A DNA stretch of 64,000 nt from UBA8079 sp965205535 (GCA_965205535.1 CBDBHH010000005.1:1302001-1366000), one strand, 5' to 3'; numbered from the stretch's first letter, positions 16,315 through 26,198 are shown. The notes: a model not told the origin generated them from the letters alone. Translations and numbers: made by a program.

Positions 16315-18812
16315 GCGATACCCCCGAGACCACGGAAGAAGAAGCCGAGGCGGCTGTGGAGGCCGTCGAGCCCGGCACGGAAATCGACTCCGAGGATGCC
16401 GAATACGGCGCGGACTCGATCAAGGTTCTGCGGGGCCTGGACGCGGTTCGCAAACGACCTGGGATGTACATCGGCGACACGGATGACGGCTCGGGGTTGC
16501 ACCACATGGTCTATGAGGTCGTGGACAACGCGATCGATGAGGCGCTCGCCGGGCATTGCGATACCGTCGATGTCACCCTGAACCCCGACGGCTCCGTCAC
16601 GGTTGTCGACAACGGGCGCGGCATTCCCGTCGATATCCACGAGGAAGAAGGCGTGTCGGCGGCGGAGGTCATCATGACCCAGCTGCATGCGGGCGGAAAA
16701 TTCGACCAGAATTCCTACAAGGTGTCGGGCGGGCTCCACGGCGTGGGCGTTTCCGTCGTGAACGCCCTGTCGGAATGGCTGGAAATGCGCATCTGGCGCG
16801 AAGGCAAGGAGCACAAGCTGCGGTTCGCCCATGGTGAGCCGACGGATTCCCTCGAGATTACAGGCGACGCCCCGGATGCGGATGGAGCGCCCCTGACGGG
16901 CACCGAGATCACGTTTCAGCCATCGACTGAAACCTTCACGATGATCGATTTCGACCGCGAGACGCTGGAACATCGGTTGCGCGAACTCGCCTTCCTGAAT
17001 TCAGGCGTCACCCTGGTGCTGACCGATGCGCGCGGCGTTGAGCCCATCCGCACGGAGATGTTCTACGAAGGCGGTCTCAAGGCGTTTGTCGAGTATGTCG
17101 ATCGCAATCGACAGGGTATCGCCGGTGAGGTGATGCACATCATCGGCGAGAAAGAGGGTGTGGTCGTCGAGTGCGCGCTGCAGTGGAACGACAGCTATCA
17201 CGAGACGATGCTGTGTTTTACGAACAACATTCCGCAACGCGATGGCGGCACCCATCTGGCCGGGTTCCGCGGCGCGCTGACCCGCACGATCAACAATTAC
17301 GCCAATGAGAGCGGGCTGGCGAAAAAGGCAAAACTCGCGATCACGGGTGACGACGCCCGCGAAGGGCTGACGTGCGTCTTGTCGGTCAAGGTGCCCGACC
17401 CGAAATTCTCGTCGCAGACGAAGGACAAGCTCGTCTCGTCCGAAGTGCGTCCGATTGTTGAATCGACCGTCGGTGATCGCCTCGGTCAGTGGTTCGAGGA
17501 GCATCCCAACGAGGCCCGCGCGGTTGTCGAAAAGATCATCGAAGCCGCAGCGGCGCGCGAGGCAGCCCGCAAGGCGCGGGAGCTCACACGCAGAAAGGGT
17601 GCGCTCGATATGGCGTCCCTGCCGGGCAAGCTCGCCGATTGCCAGGAGCGCGATCCGGAGAAGGCCGAGATGTTCATCGTCGAGGGCGACAGCGCCGGCG
17701 GATCGGCCAAGCAGGGCCGTGACCGGAGATTCCAGGCGATCCTGCCGTTGCGCGGCAAGATTCTGAACGTCGAACGTGCGCGGTTCGACAAGATGCTGTC
17801 GTCGGCTGAAATCGGCACGCTCATCACCGCGCTGGGCACCGGCATTCGTGACGACTTCGACATCGAGAAGCTGCGCTATCACAAGATCATCATCATGACG
17901 GATGCGGATGTCGACGGGTCCCATATCCGGACCCTGCTGCTGACCTTCTTCTATCGCCAGATGCCGGAAATCGTCGAACGCGGCCATCTGTATATTGCCC
18001 AGCCGCCGCTCTATCGGGTGCAGCGCGGTCAGTCGGCGGTCTATCTCAAGGATGACCATGCGATGGAGGATTATCTGATGGACACCGGCCTGGGCGACAC
18101 CGTGCTCAATCTGAGTGACGGGACCCAGCGCTCGGGCGCGGATTTGCGCGCGATGCTCGACGTCGCGCTGGAAGCCCGCAAGCTGATCCAGCCGTTGACG
18201 GTCTATCTGCCGAACGAAACGGTCGTGGAGCAGGCGGCCATCGCCGGTGCGCTCAACCCGGAATTGATTGCCGACCGGGAACGTGCATCCGAGGCGGCCC
18301 AGGCCATTGCCTGGATGCTCGACCGGCTGTCCGACCGGCTCGAACGCGGTTGGCAGGGCGCTCAGCGTGAAGATGGTGCGCTGGTGTTCACGCGCAAGCT
18401 GCGTGGCGTGACCGAAACACTGGTGATCGACGACCGGATCATCAACTCGTCCGAGGCGCGTCGCCTGAACGAGCTGTGGGGTGATCTGCGCGACACCTAT
18501 ATAGAGCATTCAAGCCTGGTCGCCAAAGACCAGGAAAAGACGATTACCGGCCCGTTGACCCTGCTTCAGGCGGTGTTCGAGGCCGGGCGCAAGGGCATTT
18601 CCATGCAGCGCTACAAGGGGCTCGGCGAGATGAACCCCGATCAGCTGTGGGAGACAACACTCGACCAGAATGCCCGGGCATTGCTCCAGGTGCGCGTCGC
18701 GCAGGCTGATGCCGCCGGCAACATCTTCGAGACCCTGATGGGCGACGAGGTGGAACCGCGACGCAACTTCATCCAGGACAACGCCCTGAAGGTCGCGAAT
18801 CTCGACGTTTAG
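16311..18812 (+). CDS. gyrB: DNA gyrase subunit B
   Basis: An 833-residue ATPase subunit of gyrase that introduces negative supercoils with GyrA. The GHKL ATP site is seen in VVDNAIDEALAGHCD, DNGRGIPVDIHEEEGVSA and SGGLHGVGVSVVNALSEW (residues about 65-145). The TOPRIM domain has EGDSAGGSAKQGRDRRFQAI and the metal-binding DADVDGSHIRTLLLTFFYRQ. The tail contains QRYKGLGEMNPDQLWETT. A 35-residue acidic N-terminal extension precedes the conserved SIKVLRGLDAVRKRPGMYIG. Length is in the alphaproteobacterial range. Confidence 0.98.
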   Translation: MSDTPETTEEEAEAAVEAVEPGTEIDSEDAEYGADSIKVLRGLDAVRKRPGMYIGDTDDGSGLHHMVYEVVDNAIDEALAGHCDTVDVTLNPDGSVTVVDNGRGIPVDIHEEEGVSAAEVIMTQLHAGGKFDQNSYKVSGGLHGVGVSVVNALSEWLEMRIWREGKEHKLRFAHGEPTDSLEITGDAPDADGAPLTGTEITFQPSTETFTMIDFDRETLEHRLRELAFLNSGVTLVLTDARGVEPIRTEMFYEGGLKAFVEYVDRNRQGIAGEVMHIIGEKEGVVVECALQWNDSYHETMLCFTNNIPQRDGGTHLAGFRGALTRTINNYANESGLAKKAKLAITGDDAREGLTCVLSVKVPDPKFSSQTKDKLVSSEVRPIVESTVGDRLGQWFEEHPNEARAVVEKIIEAAAAREAARKARELTRRKGALDMASLPGKLADCQERDPEKAEMFIVEGDSAGGSAKQGRDRRFQAILPLRGKILNVERARFDKMLSSAEIGTLITALGTGIRDDFDIEKLRYHKIIIMTDADVDGSHIRTLLLTFFYRQMPEIVERGHLYIAQPPLYRVQRGQSAVYLKDDHAMEDYLMDTGLGDTVLNLSDGTQRSGADLRAMLDVALEARKLIQPLTVYLPNETVVEQAAIAGALNPELIADRERASEAAQAIAWMLDRLSDRLERGWQGAQREDGALVFTRKLRGVTETLVIDDRIINSSEARRLNELWGDLRDTYIEHSSLVAKDQEKTITGPLTLLQAVFEAGRKGISMQRYKGLGEMNPDQLWETTLDQNARALLQVRVAQADAAGNIFETLMGDEVEPRRNFIQDNALKVANLDV

Positions 18813-18869
18813 CGCGCGACGCGTGTTTTGCCATAATTCGGCCAATCCCGTGCGCCAGTCTCCGCGCCC

Positions 18870-20819
18870 ATGAGCAAGTCGCCCAGAAAAAAGCCCGGGA
18901 AACAGGCAAAGCCATCTGCAAAGAAGCAGACCTCGAAGGCCGACGCGCCGGCGCCGTCGAGCTTGCTGTGGCGCGTGACCAAATGGTCGCTCGTATTCGC
19001 CATCTGGGGCGGCATCGCGCTGGCGGGCGTACTGACCTGGTTTGCCTGGAATCTGCCCGCCGTCGATGCCCTCGGCCCGACCAGTGACAAGGCGCGTCGC
19101 CCCGGGGTTACGATCGTGGCGGCCGACGGTTCGCTGGTCGGCGGATACGGAGATCTGTACGGCGCCCGGTTGACGGTCAACGAATTGCCGCCCCAGCTGG
19201 TGCAGGCGGTCGTGGCGATCGAGGACCGCCGGTTTTTCGAGCATCCCGGGGTGGATATCCGTGGCGTGTTGCGCGCGGCGATCGCCAATCTGCGTGCGGG
19301 TGGTGTCGTCCAGGGCGGGTCCACCCTGACCCAGCAACTTGCAAAGAACCTGTTCCTGACCCCCGAACGATCCTTCGATCGAAAGATCAGTGAACTGATC
19401 CTTGCGCTCAAGCTGGAGCGGCAATTCGAGAAGGACGAACTGCTCACGATTTATCTCAACAGGGTTTATCTGGGCGCGGGCACCTATGGCGTGGAGGCGG
19501 CTGCACAACGCTATTTCGGCACGTCGGCGCGCGACGTGGACATCTATCAGGCGGCGGTCCTGGCTGGTTTGCTGCGTGCGCCATCGCGCCTGAACCCCGA
19601 CAACAACGAGGCGGCTGCGCATCGCCGGGCGCAAATCGTGTTGCAGGCGATGGTCGATGCCGGGTTCCTGCGACCGGGCGATGCCGTGAAGGCCGCCGGG
19701 ACCGAACGCCCCGGGCGCGGCGATGCGGCGTTGCCGCGGCCACGTGTGACGGGCGAGGCGCGGCGTTACTTCGCCGATTGGGCGCTCGAGCGCGCCGCCG
19801 GTTATGCCGGAACAACGGGCGCGGATCTGGCCGTCGAGACAACCCTCGACCCCGAACTTCAGGCGCGTGCGGAAGCGGCGATAAAGCGGGCGGACACAAA
19901 GGGCTCCCAGGTGGCGCTCGTTGCCATGCGAACAGACGGGGCGGTCCTCGCAATGGTGGGCGGCCGGCGCTATGGCGAGAGCCAGTTCAACCGGGTCACC
20001 CGGGCATTGCGCCAGCCGGGGTCTGCCTTCAAGCCGATCGTTTATCTGCCGGCGCTCGAATCCGGGATGACACCGGACAGTCCTGTGATGGACGCCCCGA
20101 TTACCGTGGATGGCTGGACGCCGAAAAACTTCTCCGGCGGGTTCGGGGGTGAGGTCACCTTGCGTGAAGCTGTCGCGCGGTCCCTGAATACGGTCGCTGT
20201 GAGAGTGGCGGAAGACATCGGTCGCGGCCGTGTCATTCAATCGGCCCGGCGCCTGGGGATCACGTCACCCCTGACGCCCCACCCCTCGATCGCGTTGGGC
20301 GCGGGCGAGGTCACGCCGCTTGAGCTCACCGCCGCCTACGCCGTTTTTGCCAATGGCGGCTTTGCAGTGGCGCCCTATGGCGTGTCGGAGGTGCGACAGG
20401 GCGGTGAAGTGGTGTTTCGACGTTCCACCCGCGCACCGCGGCGCGTGATCGACGCGCAGGCCGCGGCACATACCACGGAAATGCTGCAGGCGGTGGTTGC
20501 GTGGGGCACGGGCCGGAAAGCAAAGATCGATCGTCCGGCTGCCGGAAAATCCGGCACCAGCCAGGATTTTCGCGATGCCTGGTTCGTCGGTTATGCCGGT
20601 GATCTGGTCGTGACGGTCTGGGTGGGGAACGACAACAACACACCGACCCGCCGCATTACCGGCTCCAGTATCCCGGCGACGATCTGGAAGGACTTCATGT
20701 CGACGCCGCTTGCCGCATCCGTTGTGGCGCCTGTACGCGCGGACCCGCCTGCACCGGAAGCGACCCGGCCGGCACGCGAACGGCTCGACCCGACATTCAT
20801 CGAACAGCAGACCGACTAG
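18870..20819 (+). CDS. Class A penicillin-binding protein (PBP1A/1C-like)
   Basis: A 649-residue bifunctional peptidoglycan synthase. A short Lys-rich cytosolic head is followed by one membrane helix (about residues 38-58). The GT51 glycosyltransferase domain (about 75-260) has the catalytic EDRRFFEHPGVDIRG, GGSTLTQQLAKNLF and RKISELILALKLER. The transpeptidase domain has the SxxK serine in RQPGSAFKPIVY, the SxN motif in RSLNTVAVRV and the KSGTS motif in AAGKSGTSQDFRDAWFVGY. It is short for PBP1A and lacks the OB-like insert. It lies 58 bp after gyrB and may share its transcript; penicillin-binding genes in this position are not universal. Confidence 0.93.
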   Translation: MSKSPRKKPGKQAKPSAKKQTSKADAPAPSSLLWRVTKWSLVFAIWGGIALAGVLTWFAWNLPAVDALGPTSDKARRPGVTIVAADGSLVGGYGDLYGARLTVNELPPQLVQAVVAIEDRRFFEHPGVDIRGVLRAAIANLRAGGVVQGGSTLTQQLAKNLFLTPERSFDRKISELILALKLERQFEKDELLTIYLNRVYLGAGTYGVEAAAQRYFGTSARDVDIYQAAVLAGLLRAPSRLNPDNNEAAAHRRAQIVLQAMVDAGFLRPGDAVKAAGTERPGRGDAALPRPRVTGEARRYFADWALERAAGYAGTTGADLAVETTLDPELQARAEAAIKRADTKGSQVALVAMRTDGAVLAMVGGRRYGESQFNRVTRALRQPGSAFKPIVYLPALESGMTPDSPVMDAPITVDGWTPKNFSGGFGGEVTLREAVARSLNTVAVRVAEDIGRGRVIQSARRLGITSPLTPHPSIALGAGEVTPLELTAAYAVFANGGFAVAPYGVSEVRQGGEVVFRRSTRAPRRVIDAQAAAHTTEMLQAVVAWGTGRKAKIDRPAAGKSGTSQDFRDAWFVGYAGDLVVTVWVGNDNNTPTRRITGSSIPATIWKDFMSTPLAASVVAPVRADPPAPEATRPARERLDPTFIEQQTD

Positions 20820-20823
20820 GTCG

Positions 20824-22050
20824 TCACAACGACGCGCCGCGTTTCATCGGCAGCCAGATCATCAACAGGAAGGCGACGAAGGCGAAGACGCCCGACGTCC
20901 CCATGATGGTTGCGAGCAGCAAGGTTTGATCGAAGGCGAAGATGGCCAGCACCATCGAGAGCAGGCCGGCCGAAACATATTGGGCCAGGCCGAGCAATGA
21001 TGCCGCCGCGCCTGCCATCTGGGGGTAGGGCGATATCGCCCCGGCCTGGATATTGGGCTGTGACATGCCCATGCCGAAGAAATAGACGACCGTGGGTAGG
21101 ATGATCGACCAGATCGAGATCATGTCCGACCAGATCAACCCGAAGACCAGCATGCCGCCGGTTGCGGAACAGAATGTCCCTATCAGGCACATCTTCTCGG
21201 TGCCCATATAGCGGACGACCCGGCTGCCCAGAAATGCGCCGGACATGAAGCCGACAGATGCGAAGCCGAATGACAGGCCAAACGCGGTCGGTGTCATGCC
21301 CAGTTGATCGACCAGCACGAAGGATGCGCCGAGCAGATAGGCGAACAGGCCGCTGAAATTTCCGATGATGGTCAGCACATAGCCCGCATAGGCCCGGCTG
21401 GAGAGCATGGTCGCGAAATTGCGCAGCATCTGGCTGATCCGGGTGGCGCTGCGGTCGAGGGCCTTGTTGGTCTCGGGCAGCATCGTGATGACCAGCAGCA
21501 TGGCCGTGGCACCGAACCCTGTGAGAATCCAGAAATTCGCCCGCCAGCCGAACCAGACGACGATAAATCCACCGAGCACAGGTGCGATAACGGGTGCGAT
21601 GGCGACCACGGTCGTCACCACCGCATACACGCGCGCGGCTTCCTCGCGGGTGAACATATCGCGGACGACCGCGCGGGCGACGACCGGCGCCGCTGCGGCC
21701 CCGATGGACTGGAACAGACGAAAGAGGATCAACTGCTCGACGCTCGTTGCCAGGGCGCAGGCGACGCTGGCGACGAGGTAGATACAGGTCCCGAACATGA
21801 TCGTCGGTTTTCGCCCGAACCGGTCCGAGATGGGGCCGAAGAATGTCTGCGCGAGCGCGAACCCGACCATGTACACGCTGAGCGTGAGCTGTATCGATTC
21901 CGCATCTGTCATGAGGTCGCGTGCCATGAGGGGCATGGCGGGCAGATACAGATCGATCGTCATCGGCGCGAACGAGACGAGCAATCCCAGGAGCAGAGTC
22001 ATGGCCAGACGCCCCGGCATGGGGGCGTCGCTTTTGAGCGCGAAACTCAT
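20824..22050 (-). CDS. MFS transporter, Bcr/CflA drug-resistance family
   Basis: A 408-residue inner-membrane transporter with twelve predicted helices. The family opening SFAPMTIDLYLPAMPLMARDL and the MFS loop-2 motif GPISDRFGRKPTIMFG are clear (residues about 25-90), as is the antiporter-type segment APVIAPVLGGFIV in helix 5. Bcr/CflA members export drugs or small metabolites such as sulfonamides or cysteine by proton antiport; the substrate here is unknown. It overlaps the YnjD-like ATPase gene by 4 bp, so both are probably cotranscribed although an MFS carrier does not need an ATPase. Confidence 0.9.
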   Translation of the reverse strand: MSFALKSDAPMPGRLAMTLLLGLLVSFAPMTIDLYLPAMPLMARDLMTDAESIQLTLSVYMVGFALAQTFFGPISDRFGRKPTIMFGTCIYLVASVACALATSVEQLILFRLFQSIGAAAAPVVARAVVRDMFTREEAARVYAVVTTVVAIAPVIAPVLGGFIVVWFGWRANFWILTGFGATAMLLVITMLPETNKALDRSATRISQMLRNFATMLSSRAYAGYVLTIIGNFSGLFAYLLGASFVLVDQLGMTPTAFGLSFGFASVGFMSGAFLGSRVVRYMGTEKMCLIGTFCSATGGMLVFGLIWSDMISIWSIILPTVVYFFGMGMSQPNIQAGAISPYPQMAGAAASLLGLAQYVSAGLLSMVLAIFAFDQTLLLATIMGTSGVFAFVAFLLMIWLPMKRGASL

Positions 22051-22697
22051 CGGAGTTCGATCGTGGTGCCGCTGGCGGCTTCGGCGTCCGCCGGATCATG
22101 CGTGACCAGCAATGTCGGGATGCCGTTGGCGCGTGCATGGTCGAAGACAAAGCCGCGAATACGATCGCGCAGCTCGACGTCGAGCTTCGAGAAAGGCTCG
22201 TCCAGCAGGAGCGCGCGCGGGCGCGACAACAGGGTGCGCATCAGGGCCACGCGGGTGCGCTGGCCGCCGGACAAGGTTGCGGGGTCGCGGTCGGCCATCC
22301 CGGCAAGCCTCGCTTCCGTGAGCGCGGTGTCGATATGCGTTTGTCGGACCGCACGTCCACGGATTTCGGACGGCAGCCCGAAGGCGAGATTGTCGCCCAC
22401 CGAGAGATGCGGGAACAGCAGATCGTCCTGGAACAGGATGCCGATATGGCGTTGCTCGGGCGGCAGCCCGTCGAGCGGATTGCCGGCGAGTTTAACTGTC
22501 CCCTGCGAAACGAAGGCCGGCGCGAGTGTGCCGCAGATATAGGCCAGCAGTGAGGATTTACCGCAGCCGCTCGGCCCCATCACCGTAGCCGCCTCGCCCG
22601 CCGGAACCACCAGCTCGATCGGCGCGAACAGCTTCTCGCCCCTCAACGTCAGCGACACGTCGTGCAGTTCGAGGGAACTGTCTGCGTTGGTCGTCAT
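22047..22697 (-). CDS. ABC transporter ATP-binding protein, YnjD-like, without visible permease
   Basis: A 216-residue ATPase. Walker A is MGPSGCGKSSLLAYICG (about 38-54), the signature is TLSGGQRTRVALMRTLLSRP, Walker B is ALLLDEPFSKLD and the switch histidine is in LLVTHDPADAE. The segment QRHIGILFQDDLLFPHLSVG resembles E. coli YnjD, an ATPase of an uncharacterised thiamine-like importer (YnjBCD). No permease or binding-protein gene lies next to it; its partner in the operon is an MFS carrier. The ATG at 22697 is preferred over longer frames because the conserved fold starts about 10 residues later. Confidence 0.85.
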   Translation of the reverse strand: MTTNADSSLELHDVSLTLRGEKLFAPIELVVPAGEAATVMGPSGCGKSSLLAYICGTLAPAFVSQGTVKLAGNPLDGLPPEQRHIGILFQDDLLFPHLSVGDNLAFGLPSEIRGRAVRQTHIDTALTEARLAGMADRDPATLSGGQRTRVALMRTLLSRPRALLLDEPFSKLDVELRDRIRGFVFDHARANGIPTLLVTHDPADAEAASGTTIELR

Positions 22698-22891
22698 CTG
22701 CGATCGGTCCGGCCGGGGTGAAATGTGCGTTGGGTCGCAGAATACCGGTGAATCCGAACCATGACAGCCCCGCTGCATGCTTTGTGAGAATAGCAGACGC
22801 GTGTCCGACGGCTTTACGACCCCGGATGCAACCGATAAGAGGGATGAGCGCTCGGGCATTCATGCTTGGGGGATTGTGGGGGGAAACAGCA

Positions 22892-23806
22892 ATGAACGAA
22901 AAGGCCTCGGCCGGCAGCGCCATCAAATGGCTGCCCCTCTTGCTCCTGTTGGTGCTGGGCGCGATCTGGGGTGGCAACCCGGCCTTCTCCAAGGCGCTGG
23001 TGACTGACGGCATCGCGCCCGCGGCCGTCGTGTTCTGGCAGACGCTGGGTGCCGGCCTGTTGCTCTCGATCGTCTGTTACTTTCGACGCACCCCGATCAC
23101 GCTCAACCGTCGCGCGATCATTTTCTACCTCGTGATCGGCGTGGTCAGTATCGATCTTGCCTACATCATGCTGGTCTTCTCAGTGCGTCATCTGACGGTT
23201 GGATATGTCTCTGTGCTCGTCCTGTTCTCGCCGCTGCTGACATATGTCTTCGCCATCATTCTGCGGATGGAGCGAGTGAACTTGCTGCGCGGGCTCGGCA
23301 TTCTGGTGGGGTTTGCTGGCGCTGCGGTCCTTGTGGTTCCGGAAGGCAGCCTGCCGTCACCGGACCTGCTCGGCGTGGCCCTGCTCTCCTTCATCGTCCC
23401 GGCCGGCTATGCGACGGGCAACATCTATGCGGAATGGGGCCGGCCTGCGGATACCGACAATGTGGCGCTGGCCGCCGGCACGATGTTCGCGGCCGCAGGC
23501 GGGGCGCTGGTGGTGACGATCATCGCGGGAAATTTTCATCCCGTCTGGGAGGATTTCGCGCAACGCGAGGTGATCCTGTTCGGATTCTCCCTCGCCACTG
23601 CCGTCGCGTTTCTCATCTTCTATATGATCGTTGCCCTGGCCGGTGCCGTCTATCTGGGTCAGGTCGGCTATATCGTCACCCTGGCCGGGGTCGGCTGGGG
23701 GGTGTTGTTTTTCGGCGAGAGCGTGCCCGTCTGGCTCTGGGTTGCCATCGTGATCGTCGGGGTTGGTGTCGGGATGGTCAATCTCGGCAAGAAGCGGCCG
23801 GCGTAA
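22892..23806 (+). CDS. EamA/DMT-family transporter (copy 1 of tandem pair)
   Basis: A 304-residue inner-membrane protein with ten predicted helices in two EamA repeats. The first repeat starts LLVLGAIWGGNPAFSKALVT and the second includes LAGAVYLGQVGYIVTLAGV and WGVLFFGESVPVWLWVA. Such proteins usually export amino acids or metabolites. ATG 22892 has GGGGGGAAACAGCA before it; an upstream in-frame ATG would add about 16 residues. It is 25 bp from a homologous gene with the same layout and similar sequence (both contain GFAGAAVLV, SGSLPSP-like and GAVYL.QVGY segments), so the pair arose by duplication. Confidence 0.9.
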   Translation: MNEKASAGSAIKWLPLLLLLVLGAIWGGNPAFSKALVTDGIAPAAVVFWQTLGAGLLLSIVCYFRRTPITLNRRAIIFYLVIGVVSIDLAYIMLVFSVRHLTVGYVSVLVLFSPLLTYVFAIILRMERVNLLRGLGILVGFAGAAVLVVPEGSLPSPDLLGVALLSFIVPAGYATGNIYAEWGRPADTDNVALAAGTMFAAAGGALVVTIIAGNFHPVWEDFAQREVILFGFSLATAVAFLIFYMIVALAGAVYLGQVGYIVTLAGVGWGVLFFGESVPVWLWVAIVIVGVGVGMVNLGKKRPA

Positions 23807-23831
23807 ACCGGTTGATACGGAGAACCGTCAC

Positions 23832-24749
23832 GTGAACGTCCGGATGCTGCCGCTCATCCTCCTGGTGACACTGAGCCTGTTCTGGGGTCTGGGCCCGTCG
23901 ATCGTGAAATTCGTCGCGCTCGACGGCGTGCCACCCCTGGGGCTGGTCGTCTGGCAAACTGGCCTGGCGGGGTTTGTTCTGCTCGGCATTTGCCTTCTTC
24001 GCCGGGTGCCGCTGATCTTCGATCGGCGGCATATGCGTTACTACGTGGCGATGGGCTGGATCGGGTTGGCATTGCCGAATACCAACATGGTGTTCGTCAT
24101 GCGCGAACTCCCCGTCGCGTTGATGGGGGTCATCATCATCACCGCGCCGATGATCACCTATGTGGTGGCACTGATCATTCGCCTCGAAACCTTCACGCCG
24201 ATGCGCGCGGCGGGGGTCGTGCTGGGTTTCGCCGGTGCCGCGGTTCTGGTCCTGCCCAGCGGCAGCCTGCCGTCGCCTGAGCTCTTGCCGATTGCGTTGC
24301 TGGCGTTTGTCACACCGGCGCTGTGGGCGACGAGCAACGTTATCGCGGGGGTTTGGCGGCCGAAAGACGGCGATACGTTTGCGCTGGCAATGGGGACGAT
24401 GTTCACCGCCGCGTTGGGGGCACTTGTGGTGGCGTTCTTTACCGGGACGTTTCATCCGATCTGGATCGATTTCGGCCCGAGTGACTGGGTGATCCTCGCC
24501 TATGCCGGGACCACGGTCTGCGCCTTCGCCCTGTTCTATACGATCGTGAAACTGGCCGGCGCAGTTTATCTCGCGCAGGTCGGCTATCTCGTCCCGATCA
24601 TGGGGGTCGGCTGGGGTGCCTGGTTCTACGGCGAGGAGCCGACGGTCTGGCTTTGGCTCGCCATGGGGCTCGTCTTCGCCGGTGTGGCGCTGGTCAATTT
24701 TGGCAAGAAGCCACCGCGCGAGAAGCCCGACGAGACAGACAGCGACTAG
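23832..24749 (+). CDS. EamA/DMT-family transporter (copy 2 of tandem pair)
   Basis: A 305-residue ten-helix transporter homologous to the gene just upstream, with the two EamA repeats VTLSLFWGLGPSIVKFVALD and KLAGAVYLAQVGYLVPIMG. The GTG start at 23832 has GGAGA eight bases upstream; ATG 23844 is a less well-placed alternative. The charged tail ends PREKPDETDSD. Tandem EamA proteins may form a heterodimer or differ in substrate. The last codon overlaps the convergent DapA-family gene by 4 bp. Confidence 0.9.
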   Translation: MNVRMLPLILLVTLSLFWGLGPSIVKFVALDGVPPLGLVVWQTGLAGFVLLGICLLRRVPLIFDRRHMRYYVAMGWIGLALPNTNMVFVMRELPVALMGVIIITAPMITYVVALIIRLETFTPMRAAGVVLGFAGAAVLVLPSGSLPSPELLPIALLAFVTPALWATSNVIAGVWRPKDGDTFALAMGTMFTAALGALVVAFFTGTFHPIWIDFGPSDWVILAYAGTTVCAFALFYTIVKLAGAVYLAQVGYLVPIMGVGWGAWFYGEEPTVWLWLAMGLVFAGVALVNFGKKPPREKPDETDSD

Positions 24750-25651
24750 GCGGCCAGTTTGAAGGACGCCGCGGCCAGGCGTTCGCTGACGGTCGCGAGT
24801 TCGGCGTCACTCGCCGGTGTGAAAGGCGGGCGCAGATGGGCGAAGCCTGAATCGTTTCTCTCGCGGGCGTGGTACGCCTTCATCACCGGTATCGCCGGCA
24901 GCCCTTTGAAGGCCATCCGCAACTCGGTCAGGTAACTCTGAAGGTCGTCGGCATTCTCCGCCCGCCAGTTCGCATAGACCGCCTGCGATTGGGGCGCGGT
25001 GACATTTACGGTCGCCGAAATACAGCCGACGGCCCCCTGGCGCAGGCCTGCGAGCAGGAATTCCTCCGATCCCGGGAAGAGCCGGAACCCCGGCAGTTCG
25101 GCCAGGGTGCGCTCCATGCGGGGCCAGTCGCCGGACGAGTCCTTAGATCCGACGACGGTGTCGGGATAGGCCTCGACCAGCCGTGCGATAAGGCTCAGGG
25201 GCAGCTCGAAGCCGACCTGCTGCGGGAAGTTGTAGAGATAGATCTCCAGCGCGGAATCACCGACGCGTTCGATGACTTCGGCATAGGCGGCAAACAAGCC
25301 GTCCTCGCTGGGCGCCTTGTAATAGAAGGGCGGCAGCATCAGCACCCCACCTGCGCCGTTCGCCAAGGCCTTGCGGGTCAGGGTGACGGTGTCGGGGATT
25401 GCCGTGCAGCCGACCCCGGCGATCAGCTGCGGTCCGGTAATACCGGCATCCGCCAGCGCGTCGAGCAGCGCCAGGCGTTCATCGAGCGAGAGGGAGTTTG
25501 CCTCGCCCGTGGTCCCCAGCGGGGCGACCCCGTCACAACCGTTCGCGAGCAGCCACTGATTATGCGCGACGGCCCGTGGCACATCGATCTCGAGCTCGGC
25601 GGTCATCGGCGTCAGCGACGCGGCGAATACGCCGGCGGGTTGGGTTGTCAT
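24746..25651 (-). CDS. Dihydrodipicolinate synthase family protein (class I aldolase/lyase)
   Basis: A 301-residue TIM-barrel lyase of the DapA/NanA superfamily. The substrate-carboxylate loop GTTGEANSLSLDERLAL is at about residues 44-60, the catalytic tyrosine in YLYNFPQQVGF and the Schiff-base lysine in VVGSKDSSGDWPRM. The family includes DHDP synthase, N-acetylneuraminate lyase and 2-keto-3-deoxy sugar-acid aldolases. The replacement of the DapA YNVP by YNFP and of the surrounding specificity residues suggests a non-DapA substrate. ATG 25651 gives the usual start. Nearby transporters give no clear substrate hint. Confidence 0.88.
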   Translation of the reverse strand: MTTQPAGVFAASLTPMTAELEIDVPRAVAHNQWLLANGCDGVAPLGTTGEANSLSLDERLALLDALADAGITGPQLIAGVGCTAIPDTVTLTRKALANGAGGVLMLPPFYYKAPSEDGLFAAYAEVIERVGDSALEIYLYNFPQQVGFELPLSLIARLVEAYPDTVVGSKDSSGDWPRMERTLAELPGFRLFPGSEEFLLAGLRQGAVGCISATVNVTAPQSQAVYANWRAENADDLQSYLTELRMAFKGLPAIPVMKAYHARERNDSGFAHLRPPFTPASDAELATVSERLAAASFKLAA

Positions 25652-25697
25652 CAATTCTCTCCCTCGATCTCTGCAGCCGGTTTTACACCGACAATGA

Positions 25698-26198
25698 TCA
25701 GTCTGTCTCCGGGTCTTTCGCCGCCGCACCGAGCGGCGGGACACCGTTTTCCAGCTGTGCGTTGAGCTGCTGGACCACATGGTCTTCCAGGTCGTCCACC
25801 GTATCCTCGCTGATGGCCTTGCCGCGGATGGACGCGCCGGAATTGTGCACACTGTTGGAGTCGCCCGAGACCAGCGGGTGCCACCAGAAGAGTTCCTTTC
25901 CTTCGGCAAGAAGCCGGTAGGCGCAGGTCGCGGGCATCCAGCGAAGGGCAGCGATATTGTCGGGCTTCACCTTCACGCAGTCGGGCACGTTGCGGTTGCG
26001 GTTCACATAGTCGGTGCAGCGGCAGGTGTCGTGATCGAGGTAACGGCAGGCCACGTCGGTCAGCGCATACTCGCCGGTGTCGGCGTCCTCGAGCTTGTAC
26101 AGGCAGCATTGACCGCAGCCGTCACACAGGGATTCCCATTCCGCCTCGTCCATCTCGGTGAGCGCCTTGGTTTTCCAGAAGGGTGGCGTTTCGGTCAT
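25698..26198 (-). CDS. YcgN family cysteine-cluster protein (UPF0260)
   Basis: A 166-residue soluble protein of the UPF0260/YcgN family. Cysteines in CDGCGQCCLYKLED, ACRYLDHDTCRC and DCVKV form the zinc/iron chelate-like cluster of this family (Cys-rich N-terminal half). PATCAYRLLAEGKELFWWHP is the other conserved block. Function is not established. The start at 26198 overlaps the cobB stop by 4 bp, so it is the last gene of the cobA-ybgE-like-cobB minus-strand operon, which may reflect metal metabolism. Confidence 0.88.
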   Translation of the reverse strand: MTETPPFWKTKALTEMDEAEWESLCDGCGQCCLYKLEDADTGEYALTDVACRYLDHDTCRCTDYVNRNRNVPDCVKVKPDNIAALRWMPATCAYRLLAEGKELFWWHPLVSGDSNSVHNSGASIRGKAISEDTVDDLEDHVVQQLNAQLENGVPPLGAAAKDPETD

